DNA from: Lewinellaceae bacterium
GTDB lineage: Bacteria; Bacteroidota; Bacteroidia; Chitinophagales; Saprospiraceae
Assembly: GCA_020636435.1 (NCBI GenBank)
Contig: JACJXX010000002.1
Coordinates: forward strand, 2,418,001 to 2,482,000
Reading direction: 5' to 3'
Length of the DNA: 64,000 nucleotides
Part shown: positions 27,580 to 36,727 of the stretch, piece after piece
Layout of the letters: each line of letters begins with the position of its first letter
How positions within the stretch are numbered: the stretch's first letter is position 1
Notes under the pieces: model-generated
Seen by the model: the letters and a program-made list of their open reading frames with translations, nothing else
Told to the model about the DNA's origin: nothing
Database searches by the model: none
Program-made: the position numbers and the translations under genes

Positions 27580-27644
27580 GCAAGGTAAGCAGGGGGCAGG
27601 GCGAGCGCTTGCACGGGTGTAACCAATGTTTTACCTGTTGTCAC
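27580..27644 (-). promoter_or_regulatory. Phased-block promoter (copy i) of the ATP-grasp operon
   Basis: On the minus strand, 27644 to 27606 reads GTGACA-N4-GTAAAA-N5-GTTACA-N3-GTGCAA-GCG. Eighteen bases later comes TACCTTGC (27587-27580), a TAnnTTTG-like -7 box; the ATG is 26 bp further. The upstream edge contains the TGA stop of the hybrid two-component regulator gene. The same block, same spacing and same -7 position occur at three other loci. Half-sites spaced 10, 11 and 9 bp lie on one face of the helix, as expected for AraC-type activators. Confidence 0.75.
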
Positions 27645-30600
27645 ATCTCCGAAGGGCTCTTCCCATACGCCTTCTTAAACGACCTCGAAAAGTGGCTGAG
27701 CGAAGAAAAGCCGGTCTGGTAAGAAATCTCCGACACGTTCAGCTTGCCTTCCCGGATCAGTTCCAGGGCTTTCTGCAAGCGGATGGAGCGGACAAAATCG
27801 GTGATGGGTTGATCAGTGAGGGCTTTGAGCTTGCGGTGCAGGTGGGTGCGGCTCATGCCGAGGTGCCGGCCGATGCGGTCGCCGCTGAGGTTGGATTCGT
27901 CGATATGTTCGAGGATGTATCCCCGGAGGTTGACGATGAACTCATCTTCCTGCCGGTAGGCGTCATCGCCGGTGGAAATAGCCCCATCCTGGTACCGCTG
28001 CTGCAACAAACGGCGGATTTCGATGAGCTTTTCGATGCGCAGTGCCAGCTCCTGCGGGCTGAAGGGCTTGGTGAGGTAGGCGTCGGCTCCGCGCCGAAGG
28101 CCCTCCAGCCGGCTCTCCAGAGAGGCACGGGCGGTTAACAAGATAAGAGGAATGTGGGAAGTACTGACATGGCTTCGGATAGCGCGGGTAACTTCAAAAC
28201 CATTTTTTTTCGGCATCATCACATCAGAAATGATCAGGTCGGGGATCAGTGCCTGGGCTTTCTGTATGCCTTCCTCCCCGTCGCCGGCCTCGGTGATGTT
28301 GTATTTTGAAGTGTCCAGGCAATAACGGATGTACTCCCGGACCTCTTCATTGTCCTCGATAATGAGCAATTCCAGTTTTTCCTGGCCGTCTGCGGGGGCC
28401 GTTTTCCCTTTGGGGGTGGATTTTTCCTCCAACAGCGCAGGGACAGGCAAGGGCCCTGTTGCCAGGCCGTTTTCCGCCAGGGGCCTGGCCTGTTCCGCCG
28501 GCAACACCGGCAGGAACAACTCGAAAGTAGTGCCTTTGCCAGGCTCGCTGGCAACCCGAATCTGCCCCCCTTGCATTTCCACCAGCTCTTTGACCAGGGA
28601 CAGGCCGATGCCCGTGCCGCCCTGGGTGCGGGTCAAAGAACTGTCCGCCTGGTAAAAGCGGTCGAAGACCTGTTCGATCTGCCCTTTTTCAATGCCGATT
28701 CCCGTGTCTTTCACATCCAGCCTGATGAATTCCACTCCGTTTTGCCGCGCACTCGCCAGGCTGATCTGGATGGCGTTTCCCGGCGGCGTGAACTTTATAG
28801 CATTGGAAAGTAGGTTGTATACGATCTTATCCCACTTGTCTTTGTCGAATTGGGTTTCCCAGTTATCCTGGTGGGCGACGAAGGTCAGGCGTAGTCCTTT
28901 TTTCCGGGCCAGAGGCTGAAACCGGGTAGTCAATTCCTTCGTGTAAGCGGCCAGGTCTCCGCGCGACACCTCTATTTCCATCCGCCCGCTTTCGATCTTG
29001 GACAGGTCGAGCATCTGGTTGATCAGGCCCAGGAGGTGGCGGGCATTTTTCAGGATACCGTTCAGGCGGCGGCGGAAAATAGTGGGGGGCGGTTGTTCGG
29101 AAATGACCTGTTCAAGCGGGCCGATGACCAGGGTCAGCGGCGTGCGGAATTCATGGGTGATATTGGAAAAAAAACGGGTTTTGGCCTTGTCCAGGGCCTT
29201 TAGCTCTTCGGCTTGCTGCTGGATGGTCAGTGTGCGCTTTTGCACTTCACTTTCCAGGCGCGCCCGGTCTTTGTTGAGCTTAGCTACCCGCCATCTCACT
29301 GCCCATAAGGCCGTTGCGATGATGAATGCTGACAGAAGAACGATAAACGGCCAACGTAAATAAAAAGGTTTTCTCACATATACCGGGACGCTTAGTATTT
29401 CGTTAGACCATACGCCCGACGCGCCCCTGCCTTTTATTTTGATCGCATACCGGCCGTAGGGCGGATTGATGATGGAAATTTTATTTTCGCCGGTATATAC
29501 CCATTGATCCTGGTAGCCTTCAATTTGATAGGCATATTGGTTGTCGGCTGAACTTTCATAATCCAACAGGCTGACTTCCAGTTCAAGAATCCGGTCGCCG
29601 GGATTTAAACGGATATTTTTTGCTGCCCGGAAGCCTTCGGTTTTATCTACAAAATCTTCTGCATTTTCTGTTAATACGCGCACTTTAGAGAGGTAGAGCG
29701 GAATATTCTCCGTCTCTTCTCCGATGATATCTTTAGGGTGAAATTGCGTGATGCCGTTCAGCCCGCCGAAATACAGCGTGCCATCTTCTGCCTGGAAATG
29801 AGCAAAAGTGTTGAATTCCTCGTGCGCAATCCCGTTTTTAGGTAAATAGACCCGGGTATTGTAGGAATTTTTATCGAAACGCATAAGCCCATAATTGCTG
29901 GGCAGCCAGAGGTTTTCATAATCGTCCTCATAAACCGCATAGATCGTATTGTCGGATAAGCCGTTTTCGCGGGTGAACTGCCGGAAGGCATTGTTTTTCC
30001 TGTCCCAGCGGATCAACCCGCCGCCTTTGGACGCCAGCCAGAAAATGCCCTCGGCATCTTCGTAAAGGTGGTTGATGTTGTCGTTGGGCAAGCCGTCGGC
30101 CATGGAAAAATGATCCAGGATTACTTCTGTCCGGCTGTCCATCAGGAATAGCCCTTTGCTGGAAGCGATCCATATTCCCTGTTCATTTTGATAAAAGTGG
30201 CGGACAAAGGTAGCTCTGGAAGAGACGGGAAGTTGAACAGGAACCAATTCCTTCTTTTTATCGTCCAGGTAGATCAGCCCATCCGGAGTTCCTGCCCAAA
30301 GCTTGCCGGTGGCTGGGTTTTGGAACAGCTTAAACAATCTTTTTTCCTGAGCAGAATAATCATGTTCCACCCATCTATTCTGAGCAGGAATGTATTCCAT
30401 CATTATAAACCCATCCGTGCCTGCCCAGAGGCGGCCCTGCTTTCCTCTTACAAAGGAGGTGGCCGCCGGATAGAGCGGAATTGTAATTTGCGCCTCTTCA
30501 GCAGTCAGGTTTTCATGAGCATTTTGACGGTATCCGCCGATCCAAAGCCCATGCTCGTCCCGGAAAATACCCCGGATGCTGTTCCCGGCCTGCAGGGCCT

Positions 30601-31615
30601 TGAAGGGGTTTTGTTTCCGGTTGACCCTGACAAGGCCGTTGTCGCTGGTTATCCAGAGTATGTTTTGGCGGCCTGCAAAAGCCCCATTATAATACCTTTG
30701 GTTTTTTATCCTCCCCGAGGCATTGGATACCGGGTAGTTCAACAACTGGTTTCCGGCCTGATCCTGAATGACGATAGCCCCGGGAGTGGCAAAGCAAGTG
30801 TAGTCTTTATGAATTTGAAATAAGGCGGTAATTGCTTCCGGCGGATAATTTTTCAGGCGGAAAGGGGCCAACTGCCGGTTTTGCAACATCCAATAATTCG
30901 AAAGATATTCCTGATAACGCGTTTCGACAATGATGTCCGGATGGTAGGCTGTGAATTGAAATAACCCGGGCGGTTCTATGTCAAAACTATCCAATAGCTG
31001 GCCGTTTTTGACCCTGGCCATCGTCCTGGCATGCAAAATCCAGTAACTGCTGTCCGGCAAGGCTTCGCAAATTACAAAGTTCCGGATCTCGCCGGGCACG
31101 CGATACACTTCCTCAAAATCCTGGTTGTATTTATAGACGATTCCCTGGCGGGTGGAAATGAACAGGTCTGATCTATTGATTTTAGACTGGCTGATGTGAA
31201 TAACGTCTTTGGAGGAAAACAACCCATGGGTAAACGTCTCGAAATCGCAGACAGTATCCTGCCGGGTATTGATAATGCCACTCTGATTGGGGTTTTCAAC
31301 TCCTGTCTTTTCGCAATACCATAAGTTATTGTCTTTGTCGGCCGCCAAAAAGACGCTGTTGTTTTCTGAAATTTTTAAGAAAGGAGCATTGTAGGTTTTG
31401 AAGCGATAGCCGTCGTAACGGCTGATGGCGCCCGGCGTATTGACCCAGATGAAGCCGTCCTGGTCCTGAGTAACGGCAAAGACCCGGCGATGCGGCAGGC
31501 CGTCTTCTACGTTTATTTCCCGAACGTCAAAGAGGTAGGGCTGGGCAACCAGAGGTTGCCATAGAAGATTTAAGGCGATTAAAGATTTAGCGAGCAGGGA
31601 GAATCTCAACGGCAC
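27641..31615 (-). CDS. Hybrid two-component system regulator (propeller, histidine kinase, receiver, AraC)
   Basis: 1324 residues if the GTG at 31613-31615 is used; it precedes a clean signal peptide (PLRFSLLAKSLIALNLLWQPLVAQ as a region). The frame is open upstream to a TTG at 31669, without an ATG. Order: two-component propeller blades to about residue 690 (GLPHRRVFAVTQDQDGFIWV, GLSDNTIYAVYEDDYENLWL), Y_Y_Y domain, one membrane helix (about 800), HisKA with NITHEFRTPLTLVIG (His), HATPase with NLLSNAIKFTP and GTGIGLSLVKE, receiver with IIEDNEEVREYI and IISDVMMPKKNG (phospho-Asp near residue 1131), and AraC HTH ending GFSSLSHFSRSFKKAYGKSPSEM region. It senses a periplasmic ligand and activates transcription; its stop lies inside one of the phased blocks. 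Confidence 0.9.
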   Translation of the reverse strand: MPLRFSLLAKSLIALNLLWQPLVAQPYLFDVREINVEDGLPHRRVFAVTQDQDGFIWVNTPGAISRYDGYRFKTYNAPFLKISENNSVFLAADKDNNLWYCEKTGVENPNQSGIINTRQDTVCDFETFTHGLFSSKDVIHISQSKINRSDLFISTRQGIVYKYNQDFEEVYRVPGEIRNFVICEALPDSSYWILHARTMARVKNGQLLDSFDIEPPGLFQFTAYHPDIIVETRYQEYLSNYWMLQNRQLAPFRLKNYPPEAITALFQIHKDYTCFATPGAIVIQDQAGNQLLNYPVSNASGRIKNQRYYNGAFAGRQNILWITSDNGLVRVNRKQNPFKALQAGNSIRGIFRDEHGLWIGGYRQNAHENLTAEEAQITIPLYPAATSFVRGKQGRLWAGTDGFIMMEYIPAQNRWVEHDYSAQEKRLFKLFQNPATGKLWAGTPDGLIYLDDKKKELVPVQLPVSSRATFVRHFYQNEQGIWIASSKGLFLMDSRTEVILDHFSMADGLPNDNINHLYEDAEGIFWLASKGGGLIRWDRKNNAFRQFTRENGLSDNTIYAVYEDDYENLWLPSNYGLMRFDKNSYNTRVYLPKNGIAHEEFNTFAHFQAEDGTLYFGGLNGITQFHPKDIIGEETENIPLYLSKVRVLTENAEDFVDKTEGFRAAKNIRLNPGDRILELEVSLLDYESSADNQYAYQIEGYQDQWVYTGENKISIINPPYGRYAIKIKGRGASGVWSNEILSVPVYVRKPFYLRWPFIVLLSAFIIATALWAVRWRVAKLNKDRARLESEVQKRTLTIQQQAEELKALDKAKTRFFSNITHEFRTPLTLVIGPLEQVISEQPPPTIFRRRLNGILKNARHLLGLINQMLDLSKIESGRMEIEVSRGDLAAYTKELTTRFQPLARKKGLRLTFVAHQDNWETQFDKDKWDKIVYNLLSNAIKFTPPGNAIQISLASARQNGVEFIRLDVKDTGIGIEKGQIEQVFDRFYQADSSLTRTQGGTGIGLSLVKELVEMQGGQIRVASEPGKGTTFELFLPVLPAEQARPLAENGLATGPLPVPALLEEKSTPKGKTAPADGQEKLELLIIEDNEEVREYIRYCLDTSKYNITEAGDGEEGIQKAQALIPDLIISDVMMPKKNGFEVTRAIRSHVSTSHIPLILLTARASLESRLEGLRRGADAYLTKPFSPQELALRIEKLIEIRRLLQQRYQDGAISTGDDAYRQEDEFIVNLRGYILEHIDESNLSGDRIGRHLGMSRTHLHRKLKALTDQPITDFVRSIRLQKALELIREGKLNVSEISYQTGFSSLSHFSRSFKKAYGKSPSEM

Positions 31616-31695
31616 GTACTGTTCCGGTTTAATATATAGGCAAAAATAAGTTTTATTGCCCAAATACAAAACCCCCGGCTCTGGATGGCCTAATA

Positions 31696-31836
31696 TTATT
31701 TTGCATTCAAACGCAGCCGCTCCACCTGCTTCCGCCCGATCTTCAGCTCCGCAAAGCCGGCGTAGTGCTCCTTTCTGCTCTGGTAGGCCAGGTAGGCCTG
31801 TTTGCGCCAGGCATCCGGGTTGGCCGAGCGGTACAT
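31696..31836 (-). other. Doubtful 46-aa open frame or gene remnant
   Basis: The minus strand reads MYRSANPDAWRKQAYLAYQS, then 22 more charged residues to a stop at 31696-31698, ending VERLRLNAK. In-frame codons continue upstream (KNTLIVDGRS) without an obvious start, so this could be the C-terminal remnant of a larger lost gene. It lies in the 278-bp gap between divergent genes. I do not recognise it. Confidence 0.25.
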
Positions 31837-31893
31837 GCTTCGTCCATCTACGATCAGCGTATTTTTCCCTACATTTGGGAAAACCAAAAGAAG

Positions 31894-33447
31894 ATGCAAA
31901 AATATTTCAACATAGCCGGGCCGTGCCATCCTGACGAACATTACATGGTGCCCGTCCTTGAGCGCAATAAGAGCCTGTTGCCTTTAATCGAGCAGAAGCA
32001 ATACTTCGTCATTCACGCTGCCCGGCAATCGGGCAAAACGACACTGCTGCATGAATTGGTGAATCATTTCACTCAGGAAGGGAAATACTACGCCTTGTAT
32101 TGCAGCCTGGAACAGGCGCAGGTTTTCACCGAAGCAAAGGAAGGCATTCTGCAAATTTTAAATACGCTTAGATTTGCAGTTAAATATTCTCAATTGCCCA
32201 ATAAAGAAAAATTTGCTCGGCAGCTGGATGTCAACGATACGGCAAACTTGATAAAAACCGCTATTACGGATTACTGCCTGGCACTCGACAAACCCCTGGT
32301 GATCTTTTTTGACGAAATTGACGCCCTGCAGGATAGTACGTTGATCTCCTTCCTCCGGCAACTCAGAAATGGATACATTACCCGCAGCCGCATCCCCTTT
32401 CCGCACAGCATCGCCCTGGTGGGCATGAGAAATATCCGGGATTATAAATCAAAAATCAGAGAAGACAGGCAGACGCTCGGCTCTCCAAGCCCGTTCAACA
32501 TTATTACCAAAGCTTTGACTTTGCGTAATTTTTCCATTAAAGAAATCGAAGGCCTGTACCGCCAGCATACCCAAGCTGCCGGACAGGTTTTTGAAAAAGC
32601 AGCAGTTGAGAGCGTTCATGATTACACCGACGGGCAGCCCTGGCTGGTTAACGCCATCGCCCGGGAGATCATTATGGAAATTCTGGAAAACGATTTTACA
32701 AAAAAAATCACCGCCGCCCACGTCGATCAGGCCGTTAAAAATATCCTGTTGCGGCGGGACACGCACATCGACAGCCTGCTGGAACGCCTAAAGGAGGAAC
32801 GGGTGCGCAAAGTGATGGAGCCGGTGATTACGGGAGAAAAATACGCCATTAGTTTTACCGACGACGACACCCAATACTGCCTGGATCTGGGGCTGCTTAA
32901 AAATGAGGACAACGTGCTGAAACCCGCCAATAAAATGTATGCGGAAGTTATTATCAGAACGCTGAGCTACGACCTGCAGTACCACATGGAATCGCAGATC
33001 GAAAACCGATGGGTGAAAACCGACGGCAGCCTGGACATGAACGGGTTGTTTAAAGCTTTTCAACAATTCTGGCGGGAAAACAGCGAGATTTGGCAGGAGA
33101 AATATCAGTATCAGGAAGCCGCTCCTCACCTGATCCTGCAGGCCTTTTTACAGCGGGTGGTCAATTCCGGAGGCGAGGTGTCGCGGGAATATGCCGCCAA
33201 TAAAGGGAGAATGGATTTGTGTGTGCGTTATGGCAAAAATAAGTATCCTATAGAAATCAAACTGCACTACGGCAAAAAGACAATCCCCGAGGGTTTGGAA
33301 CAACTCGCCGGCTATATGGATACAGTAGGTGAAAGCACAGGATGGCTGGTCATCTTCGACCGAAGAAAAGGCGCTGCGTGGAAGGAGAAGATTTACTGGA
33401 AGACGGAAGAGGAGGATGGGAAGACGATTCATGTTGTGGGGGTGTGA
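31894..33447 (+). CDS. AAA-type ATPase with C-terminal PD-(D/E)XK-like domain
   Basis: 517 residues from MQKYFNIAGPCHPDEHYMVP; sequence upstream in frame does not look coding. Walker A is HAARQSGKTTLLHEL (about residue 50) and Walker B PLVIFFDEIDAL (about 135), in the arrangement of the AAA_35/Archaeal-ATPase-like group. The middle (about 215-330) is a winged-helix-like region. Near the C-terminus GRMDLCVRYGKNKYPIEIKLHYG gives the D...ExK signature of a PD-(D/E)XK nuclease fold. These proteins are abundant and poorly understood in Bacteroidota; defence or mobile-element roles have been proposed. It is convergent with another ATPase of similar plan but different family. Confidence 0.78.
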   Translation: MQKYFNIAGPCHPDEHYMVPVLERNKSLLPLIEQKQYFVIHAARQSGKTTLLHELVNHFTQEGKYYALYCSLEQAQVFTEAKEGILQILNTLRFAVKYSQLPNKEKFARQLDVNDTANLIKTAITDYCLALDKPLVIFFDEIDALQDSTLISFLRQLRNGYITRSRIPFPHSIALVGMRNIRDYKSKIREDRQTLGSPSPFNIITKALTLRNFSIKEIEGLYRQHTQAAGQVFEKAAVESVHDYTDGQPWLVNAIAREIIMEILENDFTKKITAAHVDQAVKNILLRRDTHIDSLLERLKEERVRKVMEPVITGEKYAISFTDDDTQYCLDLGLLKNEDNVLKPANKMYAEVIIRTLSYDLQYHMESQIENRWVKTDGSLDMNGLFKAFQQFWRENSEIWQEKYQYQEAAPHLILQAFLQRVVNSGGEVSREYAANKGRMDLCVRYGKNKYPIEIKLHYGKKTIPEGLEQLAGYMDTVGESTGWLVIFDRRKGAAWKEKIYWKTEEEDGKTIHVVGV

Positions 33448-35153
33448 ACTTTTATGCTTTTATAAACTATTCCACCGGAAAAACAAAAGGTTCCTTCCCG
33501 GCAAAAACAATGGGCAGTTGGATGATCTTTTCGATTTGATGGGCGAGCAGTTCCTGGTAGTATTTTTTATGCTCTATTTGATGGGCGGCTTCTGTCAGAG
33601 TGGCGTTGATCCGTTTAGAAAAGGCCTCTTCCGTTTCTTTCTTCTTTCTCCCTTCTATCCGTTTGATCTCGATGACAACGCCGTAGCGGGCCTTGTCGTG
33701 CGGCATCAGCATGATGTCATACCGGCCTTCGCCGCTTTCCCGGTTGGAGCGGATGAGGTAGTCGTCGCCGATGACGGCCAATAAGCCCAGTACATAAGCC
33801 TGGTAAGCTTTTTCCGCTTCGCCGCCCGTATCAAAATAGCTGAACGTATCGCCCATGATCTTTTTGAACCCTTTTTCAAAAGCCTGGAGGCGGTTGTTTA
33901 CCAAATGCTCGGCGGTGGAGATCAACAATTCCCTTTGGACTTTCACATCCCGGTGCAGCCAGGCCATGACGATATCCTGGAAAACGGTCTTGATCTCATA
34001 ATTGGGGATTTTCAGCAGGTAAGTGTTCCTGCGGACTTCCTTCACCTGCGTCAGGTAACCGCTGAAGGCCAGCAGCGTCCAGAGCAATTCCCGGTTAGTG
34101 GCAAAGTCGGAAAACACGAAACTCTCGTCGATGACTTTTTCAACGGTTTGGCCGGCTACCAATTGTTGCAAGGTGTCGTAGGTTTGGTCGATATCCGGCT
34201 CCAGGAGCCGCTCTTTGATGAGCGAATCGGTTCCTGTGTTGATCCAATAGGCTCTAAAGCCCTCCTCGTGCCTCGATATGTAGTTGACGATCGACCAGGG
34301 GTTGTAGATCTGTCCGGTGTTGCCAAACTGATAGCCGTTATACCATTTTTGCACCTCCGGGAAATGCCCTTCCAGGCCAAAATAGGCCAATGCTTCTTTT
34401 GTCTCTGTTTCGGTAAAACCAAACTTATCGGCAAAATAAAGGCTGGTGATGGTATAAACGCCGATGTTGTTCATCTCCGAAAAAATACTTTCGCGCGCTA
34501 TGCGCATAATGCCGGTTATCAGCCCTTTGTGCAGGTAGGGGTTCCCTTTGAACGCCGAGCCCATGAATACCTGCATGAATTTGATAACCTCACCGTAGTA
34601 TTTTTCTTTATACCCGTCGATGATCGGCGTGTCGTATTCGTCGACGAGGAGGATGGCTTCGGCGCCAAAATGGGCTTTTAAGTATTTGCTTAAATTGAAA
34701 AGGCTGAAAGCATAATCAGGCTGCCCGCCTTTTTTCAAAATGATTTCTGTTATGCTTTGCTTTTCATAATCTTCCAGTTTATCGGATTTTAGCAGGTATT
34801 TATGCTCCTGGTAGGCTTCTGAAATGACCCTTTTCAGATGCAGCAAACAACCTTCCCAATCGTTTCCCCGGACGCTTTTTAACGAAAGGTTGATCACCGG
34901 ATATTTATTCTGGTGTGCCTGACAAAAGCCTTCTTCCGCGCTGATCTTAAATTCCGCGAACAAGCCGGCGCTCTCTTTTTTGTTGATGTCAAAAAAGTGT
35001 TCTATCATCGACAGGTTCAGGGTTTTCCCGAACCGGCGGGGGCGGGGCATGAGCAGCACATGGTCGTCGTTTTCATGAAATTCCTTGATGAGCAGCGTCT
35101 TGTCTACGAAGTAACCATTGTTTCCGACGATGTATTTATACTCGACGGCAATA

Positions 35154-36258
35154 GGTTTTGTGCAAATGAGTAGTAGGAAAAACGAGTAAGCATGGTAAAT
35201 TAGAGTTGCACAAAACCAATTACCAATGCTTACTCTCAATATCAGCCAAGCCGATATTGTATCGGCAAATTACGAAAGAATTCACAATCCTGTGCTAGCC
35301 ATCCGCAAGAGGATGGATGCCCTTTATTGGGCCAGCCAAGAATACAGCCGGCAGGAAGCCGCCCAGCTAAGCGGTGTACACCGCAACTCTGTAAAGAACT
35401 ACATCAAACTCTACAACAAAGGAGGGCTGGAAGCCTTGACAAGCTTTCAATACAAGGGTTTCGATTCAGTTCTTTCAGGATACCGTGTCACGCTTGAAGC
35501 TTATTTTCGAGAACACCCTCCCCGCACAGCCAAGGAGGCGGCAGCCAGAGTGGAAGAGTTAACCGGCCAGGCATTAAGCGTGGACGAAGTGCGCCGCTTC
35601 ATGCATAAGATTGGGATGAAGCCCCTCAAAACCGGCCATGTGCCCGGCAAGGCTAACCCTGAAAAGCAGCAGCAATTCCTGGATCAGGAGTTGTTGCCCT
35701 TAATAGAAATGGCGCAAGCTGGGCAATGCCACCTGTTCTTCATGGATGCGGCTCACTTTATATTGATGCCTTTCGTAGGGATATTATGGTGTTTCGCCCG
35801 GATGTTTATTAAAGCCGCTTCAGGCCGTAACCGGATCAATGTCCTTGGCGCCTTGAATTTCGTTACCCGCAAAATGGAAACTGTGGTGAACACAACCTAT
35901 GTCAATGCCGATACAGTAGCCGAACTGTTGAAAAAGCTGGCGCAAAATTACACGGCATTGCCTTTATATGTGGTGTTGGACAATGCCCGCTACCAGCATT
36001 GCCATTATATCAAAGAACTGGCCCTGTCGCTCAATATCCACCTTGTTTTCTTGCCGCCATACTCGCCTAACCTCAACCTAATCGAAAGAGTGTGGCGTTA
36101 CATTAAAAAGGATGTGTTGGGCACTCGATATTACGACTGTGCTGAAAAATTCCATAACGCCATCAGGCAAGCCCTCAATGATATCAATCATAACCCTGAA
36201 ACCCAAAGCAGCCTCAAAACCTTGATTACGCCCAATTTTCAAACTTTTGCACAAAACC
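35154..36258 (+). mobile_element. IS630-family insertion sequence (1105 bp)
   Basis: The ends are GGTTTTGTGCAAA at 35154 and its exact complement at 36246-36258, flanked by TA on both sides (35152-35153, 36259-36260), the target duplication of the IS630/Tc1 group. The target was GCAATATTGC, so the flanking four bases on each side extend the visible inverted repeat to 19 bp. One transposase gene fills it. The intact open frame and perfect ends suggest a recent insertion. Confidence 0.92.
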
Positions 36259-36269
36259 TATTGCAGTGA
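35226..36269 (+). CDS. IS630-family transposase
   Basis: 347 residues. The N-terminal helix-turn-helix region (YSRQEAAQLSGVHRNSVKNYIKLY, about residues 40-63) binds the ends. The DDE catalytic residues are FFMDAAHF (about 173), YVVLDNARYQHC (about 258) and NLIERVWRYIKKDV (about 294), with the D-to-E spacing typical of IS630. It cuts and pastes the element into TA sites. The frame runs through the right terminal repeat: its last codons (CTA TTG CAG TGA) use the TA duplication and flanking host DNA, so the C-terminus depends on the insertion site. Confidence 0.92.
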   Translation: MLTLNISQADIVSANYERIHNPVLAIRKRMDALYWASQEYSRQEAAQLSGVHRNSVKNYIKLYNKGGLEALTSFQYKGFDSVLSGYRVTLEAYFREHPPRTAKEAAARVEELTGQALSVDEVRRFMHKIGMKPLKTGHVPGKANPEKQQQFLDQELLPLIEMAQAGQCHLFFMDAAHFILMPFVGILWCFARMFIKAASGRNRINVLGALNFVTRKMETVVNTTYVNADTVAELLKKLAQNYTALPLYVVLDNARYQHCHYIKELALSLNIHLVFLPPYSPNLNLIERVWRYIKKDVLGTRYYDCAEKFHNAIRQALNDINHNPETQSSLKTLITPNFQTFAQNLLQ

Positions 36270-36382
36270 AGTATAAAATCTGAATTGCCCTTTTGTATTT
36301 TTTTCCTTCCACTCATGGCGGGGCGGCTTTTTATTGGCAAGTTAAACAAAAAGTAGGAATCAAACCCGGTTGCCAGCTCCCT

Positions 36383-36409
36383 TGTCCAACCTTAGACCGG
36401 TAGCCTCGT
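36383..36409. repeat. CCAACCTTAGACCGGTAGCC repeat word
   Basis: TGTCCAACCTTAGACCGGTA continuing to GCCTCGT is a member of the word family also at 19734-19763 and 50842-50867. It marks the broken end of the adjoining P-type ATPase fragment. Confidence 0.6.
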
Positions 36410-36556
36410 TGATGCCATCGCCAATGAAGCAAACCGTTTTACCCTGTTGTTGCAAATGGGCGACCAGGCCTGCTTTGTCTTCGGGCAGTACCTCGGCAAA
36501 GTAATGATCGATGCCCAACTGCCCGGCAAGGTAGCGGGTGGGCTGTTCGTGGTCTA
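36410..36556 (-). pseudogene. Fragment of a P-type ATPase P-domain
   Basis: The minus strand reads DHEQPTRYLAGQLGIDHYFA, then EVLPEDKAGLVAHL and KTVCFIGDGIN, which aligns with residues about 565-615 of the P-type ATPase encoded at 47198-49294 (DHEQPTRHLAWQVGIEHYFA, EVLPEEKARFINLL, NTVCFIGDGIN). The hinge motif GDGIN is preserved, then homology ends at the repeat word. About 50 codons of a paralogous gene survive, fused upstream to a carbamoyltransferase fragment. Confidence 0.85.
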
Positions 36557-36715
36557 TCCGCGTTGTCGGCCAGCGCGGGTTTCGCCCTTTTCTTACGGTT
36601 AAAGTGCTCCTCTTCCACGAAGGACAGGAGGTGCCATTCCTCTCCGTTCACCTGAATAAGAGCGACGGAGGATTCGTGATAGGCACAGTTGATACCCAGT
36701 ATATACAGAATGGAA
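36557..36715 (-). pseudogene. N-terminal fragment of a carbamoyltransferase (NodU/CmcH-like)
   Basis: The minus strand reads LYILGINCAYHESSVALIQV, a short spacer, then FVEEEHFNRKKRAKPALADN. The pattern ILGIN-HxSS-ALI and EEExFNRKK is the N-terminus of the carbamoyltransferase (NodU/CmcH/HypF-related) family, which carbamoylates sugars and natural products. No ATG is left, and after about 50 codons the frame passes directly into the P-type ATPase fragment near 36556, so this is a deletion remnant. Confidence 0.72.
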
Positions 36716-36727
36716 GTGTTGTGTTCT

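Larger units (their letters stand above)
33467..36316 (-). pseudogene. AAA-ATPase-like/PD-(D/E)XK gene interrupted by an IS630 element
   Basis: The 3' part (33467-35151) encodes the bulk of a pfam09820-type protein: GYFVDKTLLIKEF, MPRPRRFGKTLNLSMIEHFF (Walker A-like), ILLVDEYDTPII (Walker B), WYNGYQFG, and a C-terminal nuclease fold (GRYDIMLMP, VVIEIKRIEG). The 5' part (36261-36316) encodes MSGRKKIQKGNSDFILHC. Deleting 35154-36258 and one TA joins them in frame as FILHCNIAVEYKYIVGN, the expected N-terminus of this family. The gene would be about 580 residues. The 3' part can still be read from an ATG inside the IS (35237-35239) as a fusion with 29 foreign residues, so partial expression is possible. 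Confidence 0.88.
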
